Part shown: positions 8,777 to 17,375 of the stretch, piece by piece
Position numbering within the stretch: the stretch's first letter is position 1
Layout: every line of letters starts with the position of its first letter
Assembly: GCF_014873535.1 (NCBI RefSeq)
Contig: NZ_JADBEF010000001.1
Location: 6,386,001 to 6,450,000, forward strand
Source of the DNA: Nonomuraea africana
GTDB lineage: Bacteria > Actinomycetota > Actinomycetes > Streptosporangiales > Streptosporangiaceae
Reading direction: 5' to 3'
Length of the DNA stretch: 64,000 bases
Notes under the pieces: model-generated
What the model saw: only the letters and a program-made list of their open reading frames with translations
The model's database searches: none
What the model was told of the DNA's origin: nothing
Made by a program: the position numbers and the translations under genes

Positions 8777-9876
8777 GCGGGGATCCTGGCGCGCAGCTCG
8801 AAGCCGCCGTCTTCCCGGTAACCGGTGTGCAGGGTGCCACCCACCAGCTCGACGCGTTCGCGCAGCCCCACCAGCCCCCAGCCCGACTCGGGCAGCGGCG
8901 CGGCCGGCCGTACCGGCGACTGGTTGGCGACCACCACCTCCAGCGAGGAGGGCAGGAACCGGAGGGAGACGTCGGCGCTGGTCTCGCCCGCGTGCTTGTG
9001 GACGTTGGTGAGCGCCTCCTGCACCACCCGGTAGGCGGTGCGCTCGACCGTCGGACCGAGGGACCGGGCCTCGCCCTCGTCGCGCCTGGTGAGCGCGATG
9101 CCGAGGGCGCGCGACCGGTCCAGGAGCTCGTCGAGGTCGGCCAGCGTGGGCTGAGGGGCGCGGGGGGCGGGCTGGGTGGTCGAGCGGAGGACACCCAGCA
9201 CGTCGCGCAGGTTGGTGAGGGCCTCCCTGCCGATGTCGCCGATCAGCGCGGCGGTCTCCGCCGTACGGGTGTCAGCGGAGCCGACCTCCAGCGCGCCCGC
9301 GTGCATGACCATGAGCGACACCCGGTGGGCGACGATGTCGTGCATCTCGCGGGCGATGCGGGCCCGCTCCTGGACGCGTGCCTGCTCGGCGCGCATGACC
9401 TGCTCGCGTTCGAGGCGCTCGGCGCGCTCGTGCGCGGCGGCGAGCACGTCCCGCCTGGCCCGCACCCACAGCCCGAAGACCAGCGGCAGCCCGATCAACG
9501 CCGCGCCCATGACCGTGGCGTTGCCGAACGTGCCGGTCATGTGCTCCCTCGGACCGCCGATCAGGACTCCCGCCGCGGCGGACAGGACGACGACGACCGC
9601 GCCCATGCCCGCGTACGCCGCGACGCCGCGCCGCTCGCGCAGCGTGGTGCCCGCGTAGTAGGAGGCGACGAGCAGCGGCGGCCACATCGCGAGCCCGACG
9701 TAGGCGAGCACGCCCACCGCGGCCAGCGGCCACCAGGCGCGCGGCGCGAACCACGCGGCCGCCCCCGCCACCGCGGCGATCAGCACGAGCAGTGGGAACG
9801 GCAGGTTCGCCACCACCCCCATCTGGCCGCTGACCGTGGCCAGCGAGAGGCCGAACACCAGGACGCCAAGCACCAT
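8773..9876 (-). CDS. Sensor histidine kinase, HisKA_3 type (NarL partner)
   Basis: 367-aa membrane kinase. Five or six N-terminal hydrophobic segments cover residues 1-140 with little extracellular loop, so it may be an intramembrane sensor. The dimerisation and phosphoacceptor box RIAREMHDIVAHRVSLMV (His about 180) is followed by an HATPase domain with ALTNVHKHAG and GWGLVGLRERV. The ATG at 9876 is 7 nt after TACGCT, so it is probably leaderless. A TTG 63 bp upstream is in frame but unlikely. It forms an operon with the response regulator and is divergent from the lipase gene. Confidence 0.92.
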   Translation of the reverse strand: MVLGVLVFGLSLATVSGQMGVVANLPFPLLVLIAAVAGAAAWFAPRAWWPLAAVGVLAYVGLAMWPPLLVASYYAGTTLRERRGVAAYAGMGAVVVVLSAAAGVLIGGPREHMTGTFGNATVMGAALIGLPLVFGLWVRARRDVLAAAHERAERLEREQVMRAEQARVQERARIAREMHDIVAHRVSLMVMHAGALEVGSADTRTAETAALIGDIGREALTNLRDVLGVLRSTTQPAPRAPQPTLADLDELLDRSRALGIALTRRDEGEARSLGPTVERTAYRVVQEALTNVHKHAGETSADVSLRFLPSSLEVVVANQSPVRPAAPLPESGWGLVGLRERVELVGGTLHTGYREDGGFELRARIPA

Positions 9877-9883
9877 GCCCCCG

Positions 9884-9889
9884 AGCGTA
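9884..9889 (-). promoter_or_regulatory. -10 hexamer TACGCT of the kinase-regulator operon (leaderless)
   Basis: TACGCT, then CGGGGGC, then ATG on the minus strand, the same arrangement and bases as before mshB. The palindrome at 9911-9928 lies about 22 bp upstream, overlapping the expected -35 position. Confidence 0.55.
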
Positions 9890-9910
9890 TGACGCAGCGA
9901 ACCGGACACA

Positions 9911-9928
9911 TTACGACGAAAGTCGTAA
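9911..9928. promoter_or_regulatory. 18-bp perfect palindrome, probable operator
   Basis: TTACGAC-GAAA-GTCGTAA has perfect 7-bp arms. It sits between the divergent kinase operon and lipase gene and covers the expected -35 region of the kinase promoter. By position and symmetry it is a likely binding site for the NarL-type regulator (autoregulation) and might also control the lipase. The regulator assignment is inference. Confidence 0.55.
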
Positions 9929-9977
9929 CTCCCCAGCAACGATCGGAGCTGGGCCGCTTCCCGCGGGTGGGACCAGA

Positions 9978-11045
9978 GTGATCCGCATGAAGACGCCCTA
10001 CGTTGTCGCGGCCCTGTCGTCGGCCCTCATCGCCGCCCCCGCACACGCCGAGACCGCCAAGCCCTCGCTGCCCGAACCGACGGGCGAGCAGACGGTCGGC
10101 ACGACCTCCCTCCACCTGGTCGACATCGAGCGCCGCGACCCCTGGAACCAGGAGGCGGCCGCCAGGGAGCTCATGGTCTCCCTCTGGTACCCGGCGTCCA
10201 GGTCAGGAGGAAAGCGCGCGAGCTACCTGACGAAGGAGGAGTCGGCCGCCGTCCTGAAGGACTTCGACGTGCCTCCCGAGACACTCACCGCGACCCGGGC
10301 GCACGCCAGGGTGAGCCCGCCGCCCTCCCGGGCCAGACTGCCCCTGGTGCTGATGTCCCCGGGCTTCACCATGCCCAAGGCGACGCTGACGTCGCTGGCC
10401 GAGGACCTGGCCAGCAGGGGCTATCTGGTGGCGGCGGTGGAGCATACCTACGAGTCGGTCGCCACCACCTTCCCCGACGGCAGGACCACCACCTGCCTAG
10501 CCTGCGTGCGAGGGCAGGACGGCGCGAAGGTCGCCCAGGGAAGGGTCGCCGACCTGCGGTTCGTGCTCGACCAGCTCATGAGGCGGGACCTGGTCGACCG
10601 CTCCAGGATCGCCGTGGTCGGCCACTCGATGGGCGGCAACAGCGCCGCGCACACCATGCTGGCCGACCCGCGGGTCAAGGCGGCCGCCAACCTGGACGGC
10701 ACGTTCGCCCCGATCGTGCCGAATCTGGGCAAGCCCTTCCTCATGGTCGGCACCACCAAGCACGTCCCTGACGGAAAGGACAGCACGTGGCGGCAGTCGT
10801 GGGCCAACATGACGGGCTGGAAGCGCTGGATCACCGTGACCGGCGCCGACCACTCCTCGTTCGTCGACTACGCCGTGCTCAGGCCCCAGCTGGGCCTGCC
10901 CGCACCCGAGCTCGTCGGAGCGCGGGCGCTGAAGATCACCCGCGCCTACCTCGCCGCCTTCCTCGACACGCACCTGCGGGGCAGGGACGAGCCGTTGCTG
11001 GACGGCCCGTCCACGGCCTACCCCGAGGTGCGGTTCTGGAAGTGA
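9978..11045 (+). CDS. Secreted PAF-acetylhydrolase-like alpha/beta hydrolase
   Basis: 355-aa protein with a signal peptide (MKTPYVVAALSSALIAAPAHA, likely cleavage after AHA). The mature part has the alpha/beta-hydrolase layout of platelet-activating-factor acetylhydrolase-type lipases: LMSPGF oxyanion region, nucleophile elbow VVGHSMGGN (about 215), NLDG acid region, and catalytic His in GADHSSF (about 300). It probably hydrolyses short acyl esters or oxidised phospholipids outside the cell. The GTG at 9978 and ATG at 9987 are both possible starts; the signal peptide fits either. It is divergent from the two-component operon and convergent with the ABC genes (stop codons adjacent). Confidence 0.85.
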   Translation: MIRMKTPYVVAALSSALIAAPAHAETAKPSLPEPTGEQTVGTTSLHLVDIERRDPWNQEAAARELMVSLWYPASRSGGKRASYLTKEESAAVLKDFDVPPETLTATRAHARVSPPPSRARLPLVLMSPGFTMPKATLTSLAEDLASRGYLVAAVEHTYESVATTFPDGRTTTCLACVRGQDGAKVAQGRVADLRFVLDQLMRRDLVDRSRIAVVGHSMGGNSAAHTMLADPRVKAAANLDGTFAPIVPNLGKPFLMVGTTKHVPDGKDSTWRQSWANMTGWKRWITVTGADHSSFVDYAVLRPQLGLPAPELVGARALKITRAYLAAFLDTHLRGRDEPLLDGPSTAYPEVRFWK

Positions 11046-12803
11046 TCAGCGGGCGGTCGGGGCGGGGCTGCCGTGCCAGCTGGCCCACAGGGCCGCGTAG
11101 GAGCCGCCCTCGGCCACCAGCTCGTCGTGCGAGCCCAGCTCGCTGATCCGCCCGTCCTCCACCACCGCCACGCGGTCCGCGTCGTGCGCCGTGTAGAGGC
11201 GGTGCGCGATCGCGATCACCGTGCGGCCGTCGAGAACGGCCGCGAGGGACCGCTCCAGGTTGCGCGCGGCCCTGGGGTCGATCAGCGAGGTGGCCTCGTC
11301 GAGCACCAGCGTGTGCGGGTCGGCCAGGACCAGCCTGGCCAGCGCGATCTGCTGGGCGTGCGCGGGTGAGATCGCCGTGCCGCCCGAGCCGACCGTGGTG
11401 TCGAGCCCGTCGGGCAGCGACTCCACCCAGTCCAGCGCGTCCACCGCCCTCAGCGCGTCGAGGACCTGCTCGGAGGTGGCGGAGGGCCGCGCGATGAGCA
11501 GGTTGTCGCGCAGCGTGCCGCGGAAGACGTGATGCTCCTGGGTGACCAGCGCGACGTGGCCGCGCAGGTCGTCCAGGGGCAGGTCGACCAGTGGCACCCC
11601 GCCGACCGTGACGGAGCCGGTGCGCGGGCCGTGGATGCCGGCCAGCAGCCTGCCGAGCGTCGACTTGCCCGCGCCCGAGGGCCCGACCATCGCCAGCCGC
11701 TCGCCAGGACGCAGCGACAGCGACACCCCGTGCAGGACGTCGTGCCCCTCGCGGTAGGCGTAGCGCACGTCCGAGGCGGCCAGGTTCTCGCCCGCCGGCA
11801 CCGAGGTGCCTGCCGCACGGTCGTCGGGCACGTTGGCCACGCCCAGCAGCCGCGCCATCGCCGCCCCGCCGACCTGCAGCTCGTCGATCCACATCAGGAA
11901 CCTGTCGAGCGGGTCGATGAGCTGCTGCGCGTAGAGCACGGCGGCGGTGACCTGGGCGAGCGTCACCCAGCCGTTGGTGTAGAACAGCCCGCCGACCAGC
12001 AGCGCCGAGACCACGGGGATCACGTAGCCGAGCTCGACCATGGGGAACCACACCGTGCGCAGGCCGAGCGTGTAGCGCTCGGCCGCCCACGACCTGGAGA
12101 TGTCGCCGTCAGTGCGGGCGTGCCTGCGCTCCTGCAGGCCGAGCGCCTCGATCGTGCGGGCACCCTCGACCGTCTCGGCCAGCCCCTCGGTCATGTCCGC
12201 GTAGGCGGCGTTCTCCCGCAGATAGCCGTCGCGCGCCCGGTTGAGGTACCACCGGGTGGAGATCCAGATGATGGGGACGGCCAGTAGCATCGGCAGCATG
12301 AGCAGCGGGCTGACCAGCAGCAGCGCGCCCACCGTGATCAGCCCGGTGACCAGCGCGATCAGCGTCTCGGGCACCGCGTGCCGCACGGTCCTCGACAGCG
12401 AGTCGACGTCGCGCGAGGTGCGGGTGATCAGGTCGCCCGAGCCCGCCCGCTCCACCGTGGACAGCGGCAGCGCGAGCACCCTGTCGACGAACTCCTCGCG
12501 CAGCTCGGCGAGCACCTTCTCGCCGAGCCGGGAGGAGGCCAGCACCGCGAAGCGGACCAGCACCGACTGCAGCACCAGGAACGTTCCGATGCCGACGGCC
12601 ACCAGCGTGACGTTGATGTCCGCGCCGTCCTGCACGTGCTGGACCAGGTTGCCGAGCTGCCACGGCACCGCCAGCCCCGCCACCGCGGCCAGGCCGTGCA
12701 ACGCGAGGGCGACGGTCAGCTCACGCGGGTACTTCAACGTCAGCCGCCTTGCGTAGGCGCGAACCTGCGCCTGGTCGGCGACGGGGAGAATCTCCCGAGC
12801 CAT
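11046..12803 (-). CDS. ABC exporter half-transporter with degenerate signature motif
   Basis: 585-aa type IV ABC exporter subunit. Six transmembrane helices occupy residues ~30-310 and the ATPase domain ~340-585. Walker A GPSGAGKST, Q-loop VTQEHHVF, Walker B LVLDEATS and H-loop IAHRL are intact. The LSGGQ signature is replaced by ISPAHAQQ. The upstream gene encodes the complementary half, where the signature is intact and the ATP-binding motifs are lost, so the pair should form a heterodimer with a single working ATP site. The ATG is 1 nt after the partner's stop codon. Drug or lipid export is likely; the substrate is unknown. Confidence 0.9.
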   Translation of the reverse strand: MAREILPVADQAQVRAYARRLTLKYPRELTVALALHGLAAVAGLAVPWQLGNLVQHVQDGADINVTLVAVGIGTFLVLQSVLVRFAVLASSRLGEKVLAELREEFVDRVLALPLSTVERAGSGDLITRTSRDVDSLSRTVRHAVPETLIALVTGLITVGALLLVSPLLMLPMLLAVPIIWISTRWYLNRARDGYLRENAAYADMTEGLAETVEGARTIEALGLQERRHARTDGDISRSWAAERYTLGLRTVWFPMVELGYVIPVVSALLVGGLFYTNGWVTLAQVTAAVLYAQQLIDPLDRFLMWIDELQVGGAAMARLLGVANVPDDRAAGTSVPAGENLAASDVRYAYREGHDVLHGVSLSLRPGERLAMVGPSGAGKSTLGRLLAGIHGPRTGSVTVGGVPLVDLPLDDLRGHVALVTQEHHVFRGTLRDNLLIARPSATSEQVLDALRAVDALDWVESLPDGLDTTVGSGGTAISPAHAQQIALARLVLADPHTLVLDEATSLIDPRAARNLERSLAAVLDGRTVIAIAHRLYTAHDADRVAVVEDGRISELGSHDELVAEGGSYAALWASWHGSPAPTAR

Positions 12804-12804
12804 C

Positions 12805-14493
12805 TCAGTCCTCCCCTCTCGTCACGGTCGCCGCGTAGGCGGGTTCGGTGGCCAGCAGGTCGCGGTGCGCGCCTTCGGCCCGCACCCTGCCGTCCTCCAC
12901 GTAGATCACGTGGTCGGTGCGGTCGAGCACCAGCGGGCTGGTCGTGCAGACCAGCGTCGTCCGGCCGGCCCGCGCCTTGGCGAGCCGCTCGGCGATGCGC
13001 GCCTCGCTGTGCGCGTCGACCGCGCTGGTCGGCTCGACCAGGATGAGCACCTCGGGGTCGGCGACCAGCGCCCTGGCCAGGCGCAGCCGCTGCTGCTGCC
13101 CGCCGGAGAACTCCCTGCCCGCCTCGGCCACGTGGGCGTCGAGGCCGTCGGGCAGAGCCTCGATGATGTCCTCGGCGCAGGCGGTGTGCAGTGCCCGCGC
13201 CACGTCGTCGGCCGAGGCCTCGCCCCGGACGTCGAGCTCGTCGCGCAGCCGTCCGGCGAACAGCCTGGCGTTGTTGTCGGCGACCAGCACCCTGGAGCGG
13301 ACCTCGGCCAGCGGCAGCGTGGCCAGATCGGTGCCGCCGAAGGAGACCTCGCCCTCGCTGTAGCGGCCCAGGCGGTCGGCGATCGCGATCGCGTCCTCGG
13401 GGGTGCCGCCCGCGAGCGCGGTCAGCGTGCCGGGCCTGACCGTCACCCCGCTCTCGGCGTCGTGCAGGAGGCCGCCATGGGAGGTGTCCTGGCCGCCCGT
13501 CACCTCGGGCTCGATCGACAGGATCCTGACCACGCGCCTGGCGGCGACGTGGCCCTTGGTCAGCTTGTCGGCGGCCTCGGTGAGCGTGCGCATCGGGCCG
13601 ATCAGGAAGACCGCGTAGCCGTAGAAGGCGACGAGCTGGCCCGTGGTGATCTGCCCGCCGACGGCGAAGGAGGCGCCGATGCCGGTGACGATCGCGATGA
13701 GCAGGCCGGGCAGCAGGATCTGCGCGCCCTCCAGCATCGACTCGACGCCCGCGACGCGCACGCCCGCGTGCCGTACCCGCTGCGAATCCTCGCGGTAGCG
13801 GTCGGCGAAGACCTGCTCGCCGCCGATGCCGCGCAGCACCCGCAGGCCCGCGACGATGTCGGCGGCCCTGGTGGACAGCTCACCCTGTAGCTCGCGGTGG
13901 GCCTGCTGGCGCTTGTGCAGCGGTTTGAGCAGCGGGCCGACGGCGATCGCCATCAGCGGCACGCCGATCAGCACCAGCAGCCCCAGCTCCAGCGAGGTGG
14001 AGATCAGGATCACGGTCACGGTGACGAGCGCCACGACCGAGCCGACGCCGCGCAGCAGGATGTCCATCGAGTTGCCGATGTGCGCGATGTCGGAGTTGCC
14101 GACGCTCACCACCTCGCCGGTGGACAGCCGCTTCGGCAGCGTCGCCCCCAGCCTGGTGGCCTGCCTGGTGGTCACCTGGACCGTACGGTAGGCCGCGGCC
14201 AGCCAGTTGTAGACCGCCATCCGGTGCCGCATGATGCCGGCGTAGGACTGGACGAGCCCGAGCCCGAACAGCACCGCCGACCAGGTCACCAGATCGTCGG
14301 TGTGCTTGCCGGTGACCGCGTCGATGCCCTTGCCCAGCACGTACGGCATGAGCGCCTGCGCGAACCACCACAGGATGGCGAAGGAGATGCCAATGGCAAG
14401 GGCGCCCGCCTGGCGGCGCGCCGTCCAGAGGAGGTAGCGCGTGGGCGTGCGAATGTCAGGGGTGCCTGGATCGGCCTGGGGTAGGGAGCGCAT
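12805..14493 (-). CDS. ABC exporter half-transporter with inactive nucleotide-binding site
   Basis: 562-aa partner of the adjacent exporter subunit, with six membrane helices in the first ~310 residues. In the ATPase domain the Walker A Lys motif is gone (ALAGGTPEDA). The Q-loop is ADNNARLF, Walker B reads LILVEPTS (Asp to Val, catalytic Glu kept) and the H-loop His is replaced (CTTSPLVLD), while the signature EFSGGQQQR is perfect. This subunit therefore contributes only its signature to the composite site formed with the neighbour's Walker motifs. The loss is coordinated across both genes, pointing to an asymmetric exporter rather than a decaying gene. Confidence 0.88.
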   Translation of the reverse strand: MRSLPQADPGTPDIRTPTRYLLWTARRQAGALAIGISFAILWWFAQALMPYVLGKGIDAVTGKHTDDLVTWSAVLFGLGLVQSYAGIMRHRMAVYNWLAAAYRTVQVTTRQATRLGATLPKRLSTGEVVSVGNSDIAHIGNSMDILLRGVGSVVALVTVTVILISTSLELGLLVLIGVPLMAIAVGPLLKPLHKRQQAHRELQGELSTRAADIVAGLRVLRGIGGEQVFADRYREDSQRVRHAGVRVAGVESMLEGAQILLPGLLIAIVTGIGASFAVGGQITTGQLVAFYGYAVFLIGPMRTLTEAADKLTKGHVAARRVVRILSIEPEVTGGQDTSHGGLLHDAESGVTVRPGTLTALAGGTPEDAIAIADRLGRYSEGEVSFGGTDLATLPLAEVRSRVLVADNNARLFAGRLRDELDVRGEASADDVARALHTACAEDIIEALPDGLDAHVAEAGREFSGGQQQRLRLARALVADPEVLILVEPTSAVDAHSEARIAERLAKARAGRTTLVCTTSPLVLDRTDHVIYVEDGRVRAEGAHRDLLATEPAYAATVTRGED

Positions 14494-14721
14494 AGCTCGT
14501 CAAGATTGACAAATTCCCAGCTCACCGGCAAACGATTTTCCGCGCCTGAGCTGGTGCGCCGCGCGCGGGGGCGCGCCGTGGCGACCACCTCGAGGTCGTC
14601 CTCCAGCGTGAGCAGCGTCGCCGGCGCCTCGAGGAGGATCCTCTGGTCCTCGGCCGGCATCGCCCCGATTTGAACCGCCCCCATCCCACCACAAGCGGTG
14701 CTCGTGGGACGATCCCGATCT

Positions 14722-15171
14722 ATGACCACCAAACTCATCGGAATCGCGGCGGCCACCCTGCTGGCGACGGCCGCCGTCGCCCCCGCGGCCCACGCCGACA
14801 CCGGCCTCAAGACCGTGTACGGCTGGGCCAAGAAGTCGGGCGACTCCGCCATGATCCTCACTCCTGCCAAGGCGACGCTCGGCGAGATCGGCGAGAGCGG
14901 CCTGCCCGGCTGGAGTCTCGGCAAGAGGACGGGCGAGCCCATCAAGATCGACTACACCGAGGGGCTCGACTTCCGCCAGATCAACAAGAAGTGCGGCAAG
15001 CGGGCGGCGGGCTACCCGCACGACAAGTACACGAAGAAGGGCTTCGGCGCGGTCAAGTGCACGCCCGGCGACCTGTGGACGCTGCTGGGCAAGGGCCGCC
15101 TGGCCGTCCGGGTCGTCTACGACCCCGCGGGCCCGATGGCCGTCAAGGTCTACGAGCTGAACCTCCCGTAG
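14722..15171 (+). CDS. Small secreted protein, unknown function
   Basis: 149-aa protein with a signal peptide (hydrophobic residues 5-22, cleavage probably after AHA at 25), then a ~124-residue basic domain rich in Lys and Gly. It has two Cys in the mature part (KKCGKRAAG and VKCTPGD) that could form a disulfide. The ATG at 14722 is chosen because the signal peptide starts there; an in-frame ATG 24 bp upstream adds no plausible sequence. It is divergent from the ABC exporter genes. I do not recognise the family. Confidence 0.7.
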   Translation: MTTKLIGIAAATLLATAAVAPAAHADTGLKTVYGWAKKSGDSAMILTPAKATLGEIGESGLPGWSLGKRTGEPIKIDYTEGLDFRQINKKCGKRAAGYPHDKYTKKGFGAVKCTPGDLWTLLGKGRLAVRVVYDPAGPMAVKVYELNLP

Positions 15172-15227
15172 CACTCGGCCTCTGGGGTTGATGTCCCCCG
15201 GAGGTCCTGCGAAGGCCAGGGCGCCGG

Positions 15228-15836
15228 TCACACCGTGTAAACACCCGCCCTGGCCGCCGTCGCCGCCCCCGCGGCGGCGCGGTCGGCGACGGTCTCGTCA
15301 AGGGGATCGCCGCTGGCCAGGAAGCGGTAGTACAGCGGCGCCGAGACCGCGCGGATGACCTCATGGGCGTCCGTTCCGCCGGGCACCTCTCCCCGCGCGA
15401 TGGCCGCCCGCACGCACCCCGCCCACTCCTCGATCCTCGTCGCGTAGAAGCGGTGCAGCGCCTCGGCCGTCCGCTCGTCACACGTCGCCGCGGCGATCAC
15501 CGCCTTGAACAGCGCCCCCTGGCGGGGATCGGTCAGGGTGGCGACCACGAGCCTGGCGTTCGCTCTGAGGTCCTCGTCGAGCGAGCCGGTGTCGGTGCGG
15601 GGCGTGGACTGTTCGGCCATGTCGACGAGGAGGTCGGCGACCAGGCCCGTGGTCGTGGACCAGCGCCGGTAGACCGTGGTCTTGCCGACCTCCGCCCTGC
15701 GGGCGACGTCGGCGAGGTCGAGCCGGTCGAAGCCGTGCTCGACCAGCGCGTCGCCGGCCGCCTGGAGGACGGCGGCGCGCACGCGCGCGGTGCGTCCCCC
15801 CGGCCTGACCGCGCCATAACGGGTCTCCAGTTCCAT
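15228..15836 (-). CDS. TetR-family repressor (efflux regulator)
   Basis: 202-aa TetR regulator. The N-terminal HTH contains DLADVARRAEVGKTTVYRRW (about residues 38-58); the C-terminal ligand-binding domain is all-helical with FKAVIAAATCDERTA and AVSAPLYYRFL. The start at ATG 15836 has AGGGGG 6 nt upstream and is preferred over ATG 15851. It is divergent from an MFS exporter with a 70-bp gap holding inverted repeats, the classic arrangement of a drug-efflux pump and its ligand-responsive repressor. The inducer is unknown. Confidence 0.9.
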   Translation of the reverse strand: MELETRYGAVRPGGRTARVRAAVLQAAGDALVEHGFDRLDLADVARRAEVGKTTVYRRWSTTTGLVADLLVDMAEQSTPRTDTGSLDEDLRANARLVVATLTDPRQGALFKAVIAAATCDERTAEALHRFYATRIEEWAGCVRAAIARGEVPGGTDAHEVIRAVSAPLYYRFLASGDPLDETVADRAAAGAATAARAGVYTV

Positions 15837-15891
15837 TACCAACCCCCTCATGCTACGTTGCTCTCATCTTAACGGAACCAGAGACCCGTTA
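15817..15891. promoter_or_regulatory. Inverted repeats, probable TetR operator
   Basis: TAACGG at 15870-15875 pairs with CCGTTA at 15886-15891. The longer element GAGACCCGTTA (15881-15891) is repeated in inverted orientation at 15817-15827, inside the first codons of tetR; extended 18-bp arms (15817-15834 and 15874-15891) match at 16 of 18 positions. The repressor could bind both copies and so block both its own gene and the exporter gene. Confidence 0.6.
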
Positions 15892-15906
15892 GAAGAAGGG
15901 CTTGCC

Positions 15907-17316
15907 ATGTCCACGCTCACCCACGCCGAGCCGCGGGCCGTCATGACCGGACGGCAGAAGCTCGTGCTGACCCTCCTCCTCGGCGCCCAGTTCATGATCG
16001 CCGTGGATTTCTCGATCCTGAACGTCGCGCTGCCCGTCGTCGGACAGGGGCTCGGTTTCTCCCTCACCCACCTCCAGTGGATCGCCACCTCCTTCGCGCT
16101 GGCCGCCGCCGGGTTCACCCTCCTGTTCGGCCGCGTCGCCGACCTGGTCGGACGCAAGCGGCTCTTCCTGGGCGGCATAGCCGTCCTCGGTCTCTCCTCG
16201 CTGATGGGCGGTCTCGCCACCTCTCCCGAGGTCCTGCTGGTGGCCAGAGTGTTGCAGGGACTGGCCACGGCCGCCGTCACGCCCGCGGGTCTCGCCCTGC
16301 TCACCACGGCGTTCAAGGAGGGCCCGCTGCGGGAGCGCGCCCTCGGCCTCAACGGCGCGCTGATGTCCGCCGGGTTCACCGCGGGCGCGATCCTCGGCGG
16401 CCTGCTCACCGACCTGCTCTCCTGGCGCTGGGCCTTCTTCGTCAACGTGCCCGTCGCCGCGCTCGTCCTGGCCCTGGCTCCTTCGGTGATCACCGACTCG
16501 CGGCCCGCCGTACGGCCGAAGCTGGACGTGCCCGGCGCGATCGCCGTCACCGGCGGGCTCCTCGCCCTCGTCTACGGCCTCACCCAGGCCGGTGAGACCG
16601 GCTGGACCACGCCTTCCACGCTGGCCGCGCTGATCGCGGGGCTCGCGCTCCTGGTGGCGTTCTGGTTCATCGAGAAGCGGGCCGACGCGCCCCTCGTCCC
16701 CGTGCGGATCATGAAGCGGCGCAGCGTCGTCTGGGGCAACACCGCGGGGCTCATCGCCTTCGTCACCGAGACGTCGCTGGTCTTCCTGCTCACCCTCTAC
16801 CTCCAGGAGGTCCTCGACTACTCGCCGCTGGCCACCGGTCTCGCCTTCGGGGTCCTGGGCCTGGGCACCGTGCTCGGCGGCACCCTCGGCGGGCGCGCGG
16901 TCGGCCGCCTCGGCACCAGGGCCACCATCGTCGGCGGTGGCCTGGTCCAGGCCGTCGCCACCCTCGCGCTGATCGGTCTCGGAACCTCGGGCTCCTCCAT
17001 CTGGCTGCTGCTGGCCGCGACCTTCGTCGGCGGCGTCGGCAACATGCTGGTGATCGTGGGCTTCATGGTGACCGCCACCTCAGGGCTGCCCGACGAGGAG
17101 CAGGGCCTCGCCACCGGCCTGGCGACCATGACCCAGCAGGTCGGCATCACGATGGGCATCCCGATCATGAGCGCCGTCGTCACGGCCCGGCTGACCGCGC
17201 TCGGCGACACGGGCCCGGAGGGGGTGCTCTCCGGGGTCTCGATCGCGATCCTCGTCAACGCCGCCCTGGTGCTGGCGGGCGCCCTGCTCGCCGCCGCCTT
17301 CCTGAAGCGCAGGTGA
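15907..17316 (+). CDS. MFS drug exporter, DHA2 (EmrB/QacA) family
   Basis: 469-aa transporter with about 14 hydrophobic helices. Motif A GRVADLVGRKRLF is near residue 75, and a motif C-like stretch (GFTAGAILGGLLTDLLSWRW, about 160) identifies a proton-driven antiporter. ATG 15907 is preceded by GAAGGG. It is probably induced when the divergent TetR repressor binds a toxic ligand. The specificity cannot be told from sequence. A hairpin follows the gene. Confidence 0.9.
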   Translation: MSTLTHAEPRAVMTGRQKLVLTLLLGAQFMIAVDFSILNVALPVVGQGLGFSLTHLQWIATSFALAAAGFTLLFGRVADLVGRKRLFLGGIAVLGLSSLMGGLATSPEVLLVARVLQGLATAAVTPAGLALLTTAFKEGPLRERALGLNGALMSAGFTAGAILGGLLTDLLSWRWAFFVNVPVAALVLALAPSVITDSRPAVRPKLDVPGAIAVTGGLLALVYGLTQAGETGWTTPSTLAALIAGLALLVAFWFIEKRADAPLVPVRIMKRRSVVWGNTAGLIAFVTETSLVFLLTLYLQEVLDYSPLATGLAFGVLGLGTVLGGTLGGRAVGRLGTRATIVGGGLVQAVATLALIGLGTSGSSIWLLLAATFVGGVGNMLVIVGFMVTATSGLPDEEQGLATGLATMTQQVGITMGIPIMSAVVTARLTALGDTGPEGVLSGVSIAILVNAALVLAGALLAAAFLKRR

Positions 17317-17324
17317 CAACGACG

Positions 17325-17365
17325 ACGCGGGCCGCCCCTCCGGTGCGAGGAGGGACGGCCCGCGT
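17325..17365. terminator. Bidirectional hairpin terminator
   Basis: Perfect 10-bp arms ACGCGGGCCG (17325-17334) and CGGCCCGCGT (17356-17365), with further pairing of CCCTCC and GGAGGG inside. It lies between the convergent MFS exporter and sdhB stop codons, so it can terminate both. Confidence 0.75.
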
Positions 17366-17375
17366 TCGCGCGCGC

